Assembly (NCBI GenBank): GCA_963642455.1
Contig: CAVIGM010000016.1
Span: 1-29,627, forward strand
Reading direction: 5' to 3'
DNA length: 29,627 nt
Source of the DNA: Crickella sp963642455
Lineage (GTDB): Bacteria > Bacillota > Clostridia > Peptostreptococcales > Anaerovoracaceae
Numbering within the stretch: position 1 is the first letter of the stretch; each line of letters starts with the position of its first letter. The notes below the pieces were generated by a model. That model did no database searches. It saw only the letters and a program-made list of their open reading frames with translations, and was not told the DNA's origin. A program made the translations under genes and the position numbers. This document shows positions 14,705-24,092 of the stretch, in pieces.

Positions 14705-15529
14705 ATGAAAAAGAACAAGAGACTTGGTGTTTTGATAGAGGAGTTCACGGCTAATCCGTCTGTGCTTTTCGACTCGAAACATTTTTGCGACAAATTCGAT
14801 ATAGCGAAATCAAGCCTAAGCGAGGATATCAAGCTAATTGATGAGATCTTCCGAGAGAACGGCAGCGGCAGAATCGAGAGTATCCCGGGAGTAGGCGGAG
14901 GAATCAGATATATTCCGGATATTTCTGACGAGAGAATCGAAGAGCTTCAAGAAGAAATGTGCAGGCTTCTGTCGGATCCGTCACGAATACTCGGCGGAGG
15001 TTTTTTATATACATCGGACATTCTATATGATGGAAAGCTGATGAATGATGCGGCAAGATTCTTCGCAGGTCGGTATAGCGGACTTAATGCGGACTATGTT
15101 GTTACGGTTGAGACAAAGGGAATACCACTTGCGGCTCAGACGGCAAGACTTCTTAATATTCCGCTTGTCGTAATAAGAAGAGAAGCGATGTATTCCGAGG
15201 GCTCGACTGTGAGCATCAATTATTTCTCTGGTTCTTCGGATAGAATTCAGAAAATGTCGCTTGCTAAGAGGGCGGTTAAGCCGGGCAGCAAGGCCATAGT
15301 TATTGACGACTTCATGCGTGGCGGTGGAAGTGCCAAAGGCATCATCGAAGTTCTTTCGGAATTTGATGTAGAGACGCTTGCGATAGGAGTTGCGATTGCA
15401 GCTATTAAGCCTGAGAAGAAGAAAATCACCGACTATACAGCCATCGTTATTCTTGAGGATATTGATGAGGACGAGAGAATCATTAAGCTCAAGGCTAACA
15501 AGGATATCTTGAATGAGGAAGGCTTTTAG
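14705..15529 (+). CDS. purR: Purine operon repressor PurR (Bacillus type, PRPP-sensing)
   Basis: The chosen ATG at 14705 gives 274 residues, matching the family, and begins KKNKRLGVLIEEF. An earlier ATG at 14609 would run through the terminator and operator and is rejected. The N-terminal winged-helix domain includes FDIAKSSLSEDIKLID (about 36-51) and GVGGGIRYIP. The C-terminal part is a phosphoribosyltransferase-like domain with VETKGIPLAAQTARLL and the PRPP-binding loop VIDDFMRGGGSAKG (about 201-214). In Bacillus subtilis PurR represses purine genes and is released from DNA by PRPP; it is not an enzyme. Facing PurBoxes immediately upstream imply autoregulation. The downstream neighbours murC, glmU-like and prs follow on the same strand; prs makes the PRPP that PurR senses. 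Confidence 0.93.
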   Translation: MKKNKRLGVLIEEFTANPSVLFDSKHFCDKFDIAKSSLSEDIKLIDEIFRENGSGRIESIPGVGGGIRYIPDISDERIEELQEEMCRLLSDPSRILGGGFLYTSDILYDGKLMNDAARFFAGRYSGLNADYVVTVETKGIPLAAQTARLLNIPLVVIRREAMYSEGSTVSINYFSGSSDRIQKMSLAKRAVKPGSKAIVIDDFMRGGGSAKGIIEVLSEFDVETLAIGVAIAAIKPEKKKITDYTAIVILEDIDEDERIIKLKANKDILNEEGF

Positions 15530-15635
15530 AATATAATAATTTGTCGGACAGACTAAATACTATTCGGCTAAATAAACAATCAAAAGGCGAACAATCAATA
15601 GCACGAATAGATTATTAAATGAAGGGAATTTACAT

Positions 15636-17009
15636 ATGCTGAATATTGCTGATTATAAAAGAGTGCATTGCCTTGGAATTGGCGGAATCGGACTATCTGC
15701 AGTAGCTGAGATTCTTGCAGATAATGGACATATAGTAACAGGAACAGACATTAAGCAGTCTGAGGTCACAACACACCTTGAGAGCAAGGGCATTAAGATT
15801 TATTACGAGCACAGAGAAGAGAATGTTGAGGGCGTTGATGCAATCGTCTATTCTGCCGCTGTATCTGATGAGAACCCTGAGGTAATCAGAGCTCACCAGC
15901 TTGGAATTCCTCTTTTCTCAAGAGCGCAGGTTCTTGGAATGCTGATGGAAAGATACGAGAAGAGCATTGCGATTTGCGGAACACATGGCAAGACTACCGT
16001 TACATCCATGACCTCTCTTATTCTCAGAAATGCAGATTATAAGCCAACCATTCTCGTAGGCGGCAACCTTCCACAAATCCACGGGAATGTCGAAATCGGA
16101 GGCAACGAATTTTTCGTAACAGAGGCCTGCGAATATATGGATAGCTTCCTTGAACTTAGACCTAACATAGGCGTAATTCTTAATATCGACTCAGACCACC
16201 TTGATTATTTCAAGGACATGGAGCATATCGTTCGTTCGTTCAGAAGATTTGTTGAGCAGATTCCGTCAAATGGGGCGATAGTAGCCTATGGCGACAATCC
16301 TTTCGTTAAAGATGTTCTCAAGGATCGCAACAACAAGATTACATACGGATATGCGGAGACCAACGATTTCTATGCGGAGAATATCGTATTTGATGAGATG
16401 GGTTTCCCTGAATATGATCTTTGCAGAAAAGGCAATAAGATTAGTCACGTTCATCTAAATGTTCCAGGGGAGCATAATGTGCTCAACTCCATGGCTGCCT
16501 TTGTTACGGCGCTATTCCTCAAGGTAGATATTAAGACGATTGTGACGACTCTTGCTGAGTATAAGGGTACGCACAGGCGCTTCGACTTTACGGGAGTTAC
16601 GGAGAATGGCATAAATGTTGTCGATGATTATGCGCACCATCCAACGGAGATTAAGGCCACACTTGCTGCGGCAAGGAACGTCAAGCACAATAAGCTCTGG
16701 CTTGTTTTCCAGCCACATACATATACAAGGACAAAGGCCCTTTTCAATGATTTTGTGGACGCCTTCAAGGACACGGATGTTCTGATTCTTACGGATATCT
16801 ATGCGGCAAGAGAGAAGGATATCTACGATGTTTCTTCATATAAGCTTATGAACGCCATGAGGGCGAAGCACCCTGACAGAGAGATTTATTATGTTCAAGA
16901 CTTCGAGGACATCGTTTCGTATATCAAGAAAAAAGCCCAGCCGGGTGATATGGTAATGACGATGGGTGCCGGCGATGTTTACAAGGTCGGGGAAATGTTA
17001 CTTAAATAG
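15636..17009 (+). CDS. murC: UDP-N-acetylmuramate--L-alanine ligase
   Basis: The 457-residue Mur ligase adds L-alanine to UDP-MurNAc in the cytosol, the first step of the peptidoglycan stem peptide. The N-terminal UDP-binding domain has VHCLGIGGIGLSAVAEIL and YSAAVSDENPE. The central ATPase domain has the P-loop ICGTHGKTTVTSM near residue 112 and TEACEYMDSFLELRP near 167, with NIDSDHLDYF close after. The C-terminal domain has GTHRRFDFTG, DDYAHHPTEIKATL and FQPHTYTRTKAL. Length is typical. GAAGGG lies upstream of the ATG. It follows purR by about 100 bases and precedes the glmU-like gene by 25, the order found in several clostridia. Confidence 0.96.
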   Translation: MLNIADYKRVHCLGIGGIGLSAVAEILADNGHIVTGTDIKQSEVTTHLESKGIKIYYEHREENVEGVDAIVYSAAVSDENPEVIRAHQLGIPLFSRAQVLGMLMERYEKSIAICGTHGKTTVTSMTSLILRNADYKPTILVGGNLPQIHGNVEIGGNEFFVTEACEYMDSFLELRPNIGVILNIDSDHLDYFKDMEHIVRSFRRFVEQIPSNGAIVAYGDNPFVKDVLKDRNNKITYGYAETNDFYAENIVFDEMGFPEYDLCRKGNKISHVHLNVPGEHNVLNSMAAFVTALFLKVDIKTIVTTLAEYKGTHRRFDFTGVTENGINVVDDYAHHPTEIKATLAAARNVKHNKLWLVFQPHTYTRTKALFNDFVDAFKDTDVLILTDIYAAREKDIYDVSSYKLMNAMRAKHPDREIYYVQDFEDIVSYIKKKAQPGDMVMTMGAGDVYKVGEMLLK

Positions 17010-17034
17010 GTAGAAAAGGAAATAGGAAGAAAGA

Positions 17035-17739
17035 ATGGATATTCAAGAATATAGAGATAAGGAAACAGCAAGGCTTGCGGCAAATCGCAAGAGGCTTGAA
17101 GAGGGAGTAGATTTCGTCGATATTTACTCGGCATACATAGATGATGAGGTTGTGATTGAGCCAGGCGCTGTTATTGCAAATAATGTCACGATTAAGGGCA
17201 AGTCTGTTATAAAGGCTGGCGCATACATTGGGCAGTCATCTGTTATTAAGGATTCCGAAATCGGAAGCGGCACAAAGGTTGAGGCTTCGTACATTTACGA
17301 GAGCACAATAGGCGAGAATACAAATATCGGACCTTTTGCTTATCTAAGACCGGGCAGCAGAATCGGAAACGAATGCAAGGTTGGAGATTTCGTTGAGGTC
17401 AAGAACTCCACTTTCGGAGACGGAAGCAAGGCTTCACATCTTACATATATCGGAGATGCAGATGTTGGCAAGAGAGTTAATCTTGGATGCGGAATTGTTT
17501 TCGTTAATTATGACGGAGCAAAGAAGTATAGATCGACAATTGGCGACGATGCATTCATCGGCTGCAACACGAATATTATTTCACCTGTTGAGGTTGGAGA
17601 GGGAGCTTATGTAGCTGCTGGCACAACGATTACAGAGAATGTTCCTGAGGATGCGCTTTGCATAGGAAGATGCAGACAGACAGTCAAGGAAGGCTGGGTT
17701 AAGAAGCGTAAGATTCTGAAGAAAGACCAGAACAAATAA
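17035..17739 (+). CDS. GlmU-type acetyltransferase domain protein lacking the uridylyltransferase domain
   Basis: At 234 residues this is about half of a normal GlmU. After a helical start (DIQEYRDKETARLAANRKRLEEG) it consists of left-handed beta-helix hexapeptide repeats (VIEPGAVIANNVTIKGKSVI..., NIGPFAYLRPGSRIGNECKVGDFVEVKNS). The acetyltransferase core ASHLTYIGDADVG, NYDGAKKYRSTIGDD and AAGTTIT matches the C-terminal half of GlmU, including the histidine of HLTY that acts as catalytic base. The N-terminal nucleotidyltransferase domain (GxGxRM loop) is absent, and the start, with AGGAAG just upstream, lies 25 bases after murC, leaving no room for it. The protein should acetylate glucosamine-1-phosphate; another enzyme would be needed to make UDP-GlcNAc. 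Alternatively it is a related acyltransferase with another acceptor. Confidence 0.85.
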   Translation: MDIQEYRDKETARLAANRKRLEEGVDFVDIYSAYIDDEVVIEPGAVIANNVTIKGKSVIKAGAYIGQSSVIKDSEIGSGTKVEASYIYESTIGENTNIGPFAYLRPGSRIGNECKVGDFVEVKNSTFGDGSKASHLTYIGDADVGKRVNLGCGIVFVNYDGAKKYRSTIGDDAFIGCNTNIISPVEVGEGAYVAAGTTITENVPEDALCIGRCRQTVKEGWVKKRKILKKDQNK

Positions 17740-17843
17740 ATCGAATAAAGCCACATAATTGGCGGCTGATAATTTGCGAATTTTATATATTTTATATCAC
17801 TAATTTCAATATATTTAACTAATGGAGGCGAAAGAAAAGAGTC

Positions 17844-18791
17844 ATGGAAGGACATTCCAAAATCAAGCTGTTTGCTTGCAATTCACACCCAGAACTTGCT
17901 AAAGAGATTGCTGAGAAGATAGGCATAGAGCTAAGCGATGCTACTGTTTCGAAATTCAGCGACGGAGAAATCAGCGTCAATATTCCTGAATCTGTCAGAG
18001 GAGCAGACTGCTATGTAATTCAGTCAACAGGCGCTCCAGTAAATGACAATCTCATGGAGCTTTTGATTATGACAGATGCCCTTAGAAGAGCTTCTGCAAA
18101 GAGCGTTACCGCAGTAATCCCTTATTACGGGTATGCTCGTCAGGACCGTAAGGCAAAGGCAAGAGATCCAATCACAGCAAAGCTCGTTGCTAATCTTATC
18201 GTAAAGGCCGGCATAGAAAGAGTAATCACAATGGATCTTCATGCTAACCAGATTCAGGGTTACTTCGATATTCCGGTTGACCATATGATTGGCCAGCCTC
18301 TTATCACTGAATACTTCAAGGAGAAGAACCTTGAGGATATTGTTATTGTTTCGCCTGACCATGGAAGTGTTACAAGAGCACGCAATATGGCTAAGCCTCT
18401 TAACGCTCCAATTGCTATCATAGATAAGAGAAGACCTGAGGCTAACAAGTCGGTTATCATGAATGTAATCGGTGATGTTGAAGGTAAGAACTGCGTAATC
18501 ATCGACGATATGATTGATACAGCAGGAACAATTTGCAACGCAGCTCAGGCTCTTATGGATCTTGGCGCTAAGAGTGTATATGGTGCGGCAACTCATGCTG
18601 TTCTTTCGGGCCCTGCTATCGAAAGAATAGAGAAGAGCGCCTTCAAGGAAATGGTGCTTCTCAACACACTCCCAATTCCAGAGGATAAGATGATTGATAA
18701 GTTCACTATCTTGTCGGTCGGACCTATTTTCGCGGAGACAATCAAGAGAGTAAGCACATGCCAGTCAATCAGCTCAATGTTTGACAACTAA
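17844..18791 (+). CDS. prs: Ribose-phosphate pyrophosphokinase (PRPP synthetase)
   Basis: The 315-residue enzyme transfers pyrophosphate from ATP to ribose-5-phosphate, giving PRPP for purine, pyrimidine, histidine and tryptophan synthesis. It shows KLFACNSHPELAKEIA, FSDGEISVNIPESVRG, the flexible-loop region YYGYARQDRKAKARDPITAK (about 94-113), the signature DLHANQIQGYFDIPVDH (about 131-147) and the PRPP loop CVIIDDMIDTAGT (about 217-229). It is class I, full length. GGAGG lies 16 bases from the ATG, rather far; no better in-frame start exists. The gene sits four places after purR, whose protein responds to PRPP. Confidence 0.97.
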   Translation: MEGHSKIKLFACNSHPELAKEIAEKIGIELSDATVSKFSDGEISVNIPESVRGADCYVIQSTGAPVNDNLMELLIMTDALRRASAKSVTAVIPYYGYARQDRKAKARDPITAKLVANLIVKAGIERVITMDLHANQIQGYFDIPVDHMIGQPLITEYFKEKNLEDIVIVSPDHGSVTRARNMAKPLNAPIAIIDKRRPEANKSVIMNVIGDVEGKNCVIIDDMIDTAGTICNAAQALMDLGAKSVYGAATHAVLSGPAIERIEKSAFKEMVLLNTLPIPEDKMIDKFTILSVGPIFAETIKRVSTCQSISSMFDN

Positions 18792-18850
18792 GACATTTGA
18801 ATTTGCAATGATATTGAAATAATTATGAAATAATTAAAGGAATAGGTAGT

Positions 18851-19420
18851 ATGTATCTGATTGCAGGTCTTGGAAATCCCGGCAAGGAATATGAGAATAC
18901 AAGACATAATGCGGGCTTCAAGGTTCTTGATGCTCTTGCTTCTGATACGGGAATCGAGGTCAAGAAGGCTCGCTTCGAGGGACTTATAGGAACGGGCCGC
19001 ATTTACGGCGAGAAGGTAATACTTCTTAAGCCCCAGACTTATATGAATTTGTCCGGCTCCTCTGTTCGAAAGACTGCAATGTATTACGATATTCCAAGAG
19101 AACACGTAATTGTAATCTATGACGATATAGATATTCCTTTTCGCTCTATCAGAATAAGAAAAGGCGGGGGCCCGGGAACGCACAACGGCATGAAATCCGT
19201 TTGCAAGGAGCTTGGCATTACTGATTTTCCAAGAATAAGAATTGGCGTCGGCAACAGCGCTGACAAGGACCTTACTGACTATGTTATCGGAACAATGTCA
19301 AAGACCGAGATAGAGCAGCTCAATGATACCGCAAAAGCAGCGGCGGAGGCAGTTAAAGATATTATTAAGCTTGGAATAGATAATGCTATGAACAAGCATA
19401 ATGTGACATATGATAAGTAA
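18851..19420 (+). CDS. pth: Peptidyl-tRNA hydrolase
   Basis: The 189-residue enzyme releases peptides from tRNAs that dropped off the ribosome. It has MYLIAGLGNPGKEYENTRHNAGF with the catalytic histidine (residue 20), LLKPQTYMNLSG near 57-68, VIYDDIDIP near 90-98 and KGGGPGTHNGMKSV near 105-118, all canonical. Length is normal. It lies 59 bases after prs, and its last 11 bases overlap the start of mfd, so the two are probably translationally coupled. Confidence 0.97.
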   Translation: MYLIAGLGNPGKEYENTRHNAGFKVLDALASDTGIEVKKARFEGLIGTGRIYGEKVILLKPQTYMNLSGSSVRKTAMYYDIPREHVIVIYDDIDIPFRSIRIRKGGGPGTHNGMKSVCKELGITDFPRIRIGVGNSADKDLTDYVIGTMSKTEIEQLNDTAKAAAEAVKDIIKLGIDNAMNKHNVTYDK

Positions 19421-22400
19421 TTACACGGGAGTAAGCGGCAGCAGGATAGCATATCTTGCTGCTGCTGAACTTAAGAAAAGAAATAAGGCATTGATTGTGG
19501 TCTCCTCAGGTCGCGTGGCAGAGCGTCTGAAGGAGGACCTTGCTTTTTTTGTTCCCGAAGCCGTGATAAATATCATGCCCGAGGAGGATGATAGAATTCT
19601 CTACGAGGCAAGAGACAAGGAAAGCCTTATTCAGAGAATAAGGGGAATCCAGCTGCTACACGAAGGCGCCAGCGAGGGCACCAGCACAGGCAGATGCTTG
19701 GCTTTGATTGTGCCAGCATCATCCATACTTAAGCCTACCGTAACAAGAGAGCGCTTTGCCGCCTCATCAACTACTCTTGAGCTTGGACAGAGAATAGATA
19801 GCGCCGAGCTTAGAAAAGCTCTTGTCCTTTCGGGCTATATTCCATCGGCTCTTACCGAATCTCCAGGAGAATTCGCTGTTCGTGGCGGAATCGTCGATAT
19901 TTATGCACCATCCTATGAGAATCCTCTTAGAATTGAATTCTTCGATGACGAGATTGATTCCATTAGATTCTTTGACAAGGATACTCAAAGGTCGATTGAG
20001 AATTTAAGAGAGATTACAATTGGCCCTGCGGCCGAATTTGTTCCAAGCGAGGAAGAATTGCAAAGAATCGACAAGCTCGATAGCTTAGATGAGGTCGTTA
20101 AGGAAAGACTGAAAGAGTCAACAGACATACAGCTGTATGCTGAATATATTGAATGCTTCGGCGTCGAGACTTCATTCCTCTGGGAGCATATGACGGATGG
20201 CGTTGTCCTTATTGCCGACCCGACCAGAGTATTAGAAGAGATTCCGGAAAGATTTAATAAAGAGGATTTCTATAAGCTATATAAGCTGCATAAGAGAGAT
20301 ACCATTATCTATACGCCTTTTCCAGAAAACATCAAGGGCTTAGATAAGCTCGACAATATTTACAATATTCGCTGCAGGCAGAACGCTGCGTTCAACGGCA
20401 ACATGCAGCTTTTCTCTAAAGAGATAGAAGAATATCTTAAGGATGGATACAGCATTACGATAGTAAGCTCATCTTCTGAGAGAAGCGCGCGAATCAGAGA
20501 ATATCTTAGCGACCAGAATATATTTGGCAGAATTGAATATACCGTCGGGGCGCTAAGTGCGGGGATGATCTTTGACGATGAGAAGCTCTGCTATTTTACA
20601 GAGACGGACATTTTCCCGAAGACAAAGAAGAAGCCTTTCAAGAGAAAGAAGAAATCTTCGAATAATATAAGCTTTTCCGATCTGCATGACGGAGATTATG
20701 TGGTTCACGAGCTTCACGGAATTGGTAGATTCGAAGGTATTAAGCCTATCACCACCGATGGCGAGACTAAAGACTACCTGATGATTCGTTATGCCGGCAC
20801 GGATGTGCTATATATCCCAACCGAGCAGCTCGATATAATTCAGAAATATATCGGAAGCGGCGGGGAGGCTCCATCACTTTCGAGGCTTTCGGGCGGTGGC
20901 TGGAAGAGAACGCGAGAACGCGCCCAGAAGGCAATCAGGGAGATTGCAGAGGATCTTGTTAAGCTCTACGCAGAAAGAGAGAGGATAGGCGGTTACGCTT
21001 TTCCGGAGGATTCAATATGGCAGCGAGAATTCGAGGATAATTTCCCATATACCGAGACAGACGACCAGCTTAGGGCAATAGAGGAGATTAAAGAGGATAT
21101 GCAAAAACCTCTTCCTATGGACAGGCTGCTCTGTGGCGACGCAGGCTATGGCAAGACGGAGGTTGCGGCAAGAGCTATTTTCAAATGTATGGAGACGGGT
21201 AAGCAGGCTGCGATTCTTGCACCGACTACCTTGCTTGCGAACCAGCACTTCCATAACTTGAAAGAAAGATTTGCGGATTATCCTTTTGAAATCCAAATGC
21301 TGTCGAGATTCAGAAGCCCGAAGCAGCAGGAAAAGACAATTGAGGAACTTAAGAGGGGAAATGTGGATCTGGTAATCGGAACACATAGACTTCTTTCTAA
21401 GGATGTTGAATTCAAGGACCTCGGACTTCTTGTGGTAGACGAGGAGCAGCGTTTCGGAGTTAATCATAAGGAAAGAATCAAGATGATGCGTAAGGATGTC
21501 GATGTACTAACTCTTAGCGCAACACCTATTCCAAGAACACTCAATATGTCCTTGACGGGAATCAAGGATATCAGCACCATTGAGGAGGCGCCGGCAGACA
21601 GATATCCTGTCCAGACCTTCGTCACACCAGAGGATGACAATGCAATCAAGAAGATTATCGAAAGAGAGCTCGAAAGAGGCGGACAGGTATTTATTGTTAA
21701 CAATACAATAAGCGGCATTGATAGTATAACAAGGCGAATTCGCCGAAGCGTTCCAAATGCCAATATTGCTGTAGGGCACGGCCAAATGTCCGAAGAAGAA
21801 CTCGAGAATACAATGCTCGATTTCGTAGAAGGAAGATATAACGTACTTGTTGCGACCACGATTATAGAGAACGGAATAGATATTCCAAATGCAAATACCA
21901 TAATTATTATGAATGCGGACAAATTCGGCCTCGCTCAGCTCTACCAGCTAAGGGGCAGAGTGGGAAGATCCTCAAGAATTGCCTACGCATATCTTATGTA
22001 TAAGCCAGAGAAAGTTCTTACAGAAATTGCTCGCAAAAGGCTTATTGCAATTCGCGAATTCACGGAATTCGGTGCCGGATTCAAGATAGCGATGCGAGAC
22101 CTCGAACTTAGAGGCGCGGGTAATATTCTCGGAGAAGCTCAGAGCGGCCACATCGAAGGAATAGGCTACGAGCTCTATTGTAAGGAAATAGATAGGGCGG
22201 TTAGAATGCTCAAGGGCGAGACCGTAACAGAGACAAGAGCTGACATTACCATAGAGATAAATATCTCTGCGATTATTCCTTCAACTTATATCGAAGATGA
22301 GTCACTTAAGCTTCAGGCATACAAAAAAATTGCGAGCATAAATGGCGAGGATGATGCAGAGGATGTCACAAATGAGCTTATCGACAGATACGGAGATATC

Positions 22401-22694
22401 CCCGAGGAAACAATTAACCTTATTCAAATAGCTGAGATAAGGGCCCATGCGGAGGAAATAGGGGTATGCAATATTTCGGTCAAGGCTTCACGCTATGAGA
22501 TTCTCTTTGGCGAAAACAACAAGCTTAACCCTTATATGCTCGTGCTCGCAAAAGAGAAATTAGGAGACGCGCTTACAATCGCAAGCGGCAAGCTCCCAAG
22601 GCTTATGCTGTATACCGGCAAGAAACTGTCCCTTTCTGAGCTACTTGCACTAATGCGTTTGCTTAGATATAATCAAGAGGTTAAGGAAAATTAA
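19410..22694 (+). CDS. mfd: Transcription-repair coupling factor
   Basis: The 1094-residue protein removes stalled RNA polymerase at lesions and recruits the UvrA machinery. In order it has a UvrB-like N-terminal region (PGEFAVRGGIVDIYAPSYENP near 155-175), a low-complexity linker KTKKKPFKRKKKSS (about 407-420), the RNA polymerase-interacting domain beginning SDLHDGDYVVHELHGIGRF, and the RecG-like translocase with Walker A GDAGYGKTE (about 576-584) and DEEQ (677-680). TLSATPIPRTLNMSL, QLRGRVGRSSRIAYAYL and the C-terminal TRCF domain follow. It is slightly shorter than the Bacillus protein (about 1180), mostly in the N-terminal part. The start ATG overlaps pth and lacks a strong ribosome binding site of its own, suggesting coupling. 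Confidence 0.96.
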   Translation: MISNYTGVSGSRIAYLAAAELKKRNKALIVVSSGRVAERLKEDLAFFVPEAVINIMPEEDDRILYEARDKESLIQRIRGIQLLHEGASEGTSTGRCLALIVPASSILKPTVTRERFAASSTTLELGQRIDSAELRKALVLSGYIPSALTESPGEFAVRGGIVDIYAPSYENPLRIEFFDDEIDSIRFFDKDTQRSIENLREITIGPAAEFVPSEEELQRIDKLDSLDEVVKERLKESTDIQLYAEYIECFGVETSFLWEHMTDGVVLIADPTRVLEEIPERFNKEDFYKLYKLHKRDTIIYTPFPENIKGLDKLDNIYNIRCRQNAAFNGNMQLFSKEIEEYLKDGYSITIVSSSSERSARIREYLSDQNIFGRIEYTVGALSAGMIFDDEKLCYFTETDIFPKTKKKPFKRKKKSSNNISFSDLHDGDYVVHELHGIGRFEGIKPITTDGETKDYLMIRYAGTDVLYIPTEQLDIIQKYIGSGGEAPSLSRLSGGGWKRTRERAQKAIREIAEDLVKLYAERERIGGYAFPEDSIWQREFEDNFPYTETDDQLRAIEEIKEDMQKPLPMDRLLCGDAGYGKTEVAARAIFKCMETGKQAAILAPTTLLANQHFHNLKERFADYPFEIQMLSRFRSPKQQEKTIEELKRGNVDLVIGTHRLLSKDVEFKDLGLLVVDEEQRFGVNHKERIKMMRKDVDVLTLSATPIPRTLNMSLTGIKDISTIEEAPADRYPVQTFVTPEDDNAIKKIIERELERGGQVFIVNNTISGIDSITRRIRRSVPNANIAVGHGQMSEEELENTMLDFVEGRYNVLVATTIIENGIDIPNANTIIIMNADKFGLAQLYQLRGRVGRSSRIAYAYLMYKPEKVLTEIARKRLIAIREFTEFGAGFKIAMRDLELRGAGNILGEAQSGHIEGIGYELYCKEIDRAVRMLKGETVTETRADITIEINISAIIPSTYIEDESLKLQAYKKIASINGEDDAEDVTNELIDRYGDIPEETINLIQIAEIRAHAEEIGVCNISVKASRYEILFGENNKLNPYMLVLAKEKLGDALTIASGKLPRLMLYTGKKLSLSELLALMRLLRYNQEVKEN

Positions 22695-22751
22695 AGATAG
22701 ACAGCAAGATAACACAAACCAAAGGATAATAGAAAGGAGACTAAGAACAAT

Positions 22752-24050
22752 ATGCTTTTCGAGAAAATCGGACTGATAGACGAGAATTTCGGCTATCGTG
22801 AGAATATGTATGTTGGTGTTTCGGGAGATAGAATAGTATATATCGGAAGCGAGGAGCCCGAAGCAGAGATTAAGGATAAGCTTGGTGAGAGTTATGACGG
22901 CAAGGGCAAGGTTCTTATGCCTGCTTTTGTAAATGCTCATGGACATTCACCTATGTCTCTTCTCCGTGGATATGGCGAGAACCTGCCGCTCGAGAAATGG
23001 CTTTTCGATCTTGTTTTTCCTTTCGAGGCTAAGCTCTACAACAAGGCCGTTTACTGGGCGCAACTCCTGAGCATGGCAGAATCGATTAGATACGGAATCG
23101 TCTCGACAAGCGACATGTATTTTTTTGTAGATGACATGGTAAGAGCTACCGTAACAAGCGGTTCAAAAGCCAATATCTCAAGGTCCGTTACTGCAAATGG
23201 CTGCAAGCCTTCGGAGAATCCTGCAATCAAGGAGCAGCGCGATTCAATTATTATGTATCACGGCTTCGACGATGGAAGAATTCTCATAGACAGCTCGATT
23301 CACGCTGAATATACCAATGACGACGAGACGGTTGCGGCAGTAATTGAGCTTGCGCACAAATATGATGTTAGCATTCATGTGCACGTAAGCGAAACGGAGA
23401 AGGAAGTAAATGACTGCAAGCAAAGGCATAATGGCCTAAGCCCAGTTGAATATTTCAATAAAATGGGAGCTTTTGACGGAAGGGCGCTTGCGGCACATTG
23501 CGTACATGTAAGCGATAACGATATCAGCATTCTCAAGGAGAAGAAGGTAGATGTCGCAACTAATCCGTTAAGCAATCTCAAGCTTGTAAGCGGAATTTGC
23601 CCGGCAAATAAGATGCTTGCTAATGGAATCAATCTCTGCGTCGGAACTGATAGCTCGACGAGCAATAATAGCCTTGATTATTTCGAGGAGCTCAAGTTAT
23701 TTGCGCTTCTTGGTAAATATTCAAGTAATGATGCCGCTGCAATGACGCCACAGCAGGTGCTGTATTGCGGAACAAGGGCCGGAGCACTCGCACAAGGTCG
23801 TAAAGATTGCGGACTTATCAAGGAAGGCTACAAGGCTGACCTCATCGTAGTTGATACGGATGTGCCTAATCTTCAGCCTGTTCATAATATGCTTAATAAT
23901 CTCGTATATTCTGCCTGCGGCAAGGATGTCGTTCTTACAATGTGCGACGGCCGAATCCTTTATCAGGATGGCGAATACAAGACGATTGATATAGAGAAGA
24001 CTTACGCAGAGACAGAGAAGGCAAGACAGAAGATCCTTTCGATGCTCTAA
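22752..24050 (+). CDS. Amidohydrolase of the 5'-methylthioadenosine/S-adenosylhomocysteine deaminase family
   Basis: The 432-residue TIM-barrel metal-dependent deaminase has the metal motif FVNAHGHSPMSLLRG (His63, His65), HVHVSETEKEV near residue 215, LAAHCVHVSDNDI near 245, NPLSNLKLVSGI near 275 and the metal aspartate in CVGTDSSTSNNSLD near 300. PHN-type end KADLIVVD and LTMCDGRILYQDG complete the fold. This subgroup deaminates S-adenosylhomocysteine, methylthioadenosine or adenosine to the inosine form; guanine or other substrates are possible. AAGGAG lies 12 bases from the start. It sits between mfd and the SpoVB-like gene, with gaps of 57 and 42 bases, so it is likely part of the housekeeping operon and may help recycle SAM by-products. 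Confidence 0.88.
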   Translation: MLFEKIGLIDENFGYRENMYVGVSGDRIVYIGSEEPEAEIKDKLGESYDGKGKVLMPAFVNAHGHSPMSLLRGYGENLPLEKWLFDLVFPFEAKLYNKAVYWAQLLSMAESIRYGIVSTSDMYFFVDDMVRATVTSGSKANISRSVTANGCKPSENPAIKEQRDSIIMYHGFDDGRILIDSSIHAEYTNDDETVAAVIELAHKYDVSIHVHVSETEKEVNDCKQRHNGLSPVEYFNKMGAFDGRALAAHCVHVSDNDISILKEKKVDVATNPLSNLKLVSGICPANKMLANGINLCVGTDSSTSNNSLDYFEELKLFALLGKYSSNDAAAMTPQQVLYCGTRAGALAQGRKDCGLIKEGYKADLIVVDTDVPNLQPVHNMLNNLVYSACGKDVVLTMCDGRILYQDGEYKTIDIEKTYAETEKARQKILSML

Positions 24051-24092
24051 CGTAAATCTGACGGAAACAAACAATAGGAGTATAGCGAATAT

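Noticed and set aside
15561..15594. Second PurBox-like pair (ATTCGG and GCGAACAAT) upstream of murC
   Set aside because: The boxes point away from each other, opposite to the functional arrangement, and the second has a mismatch in the core.
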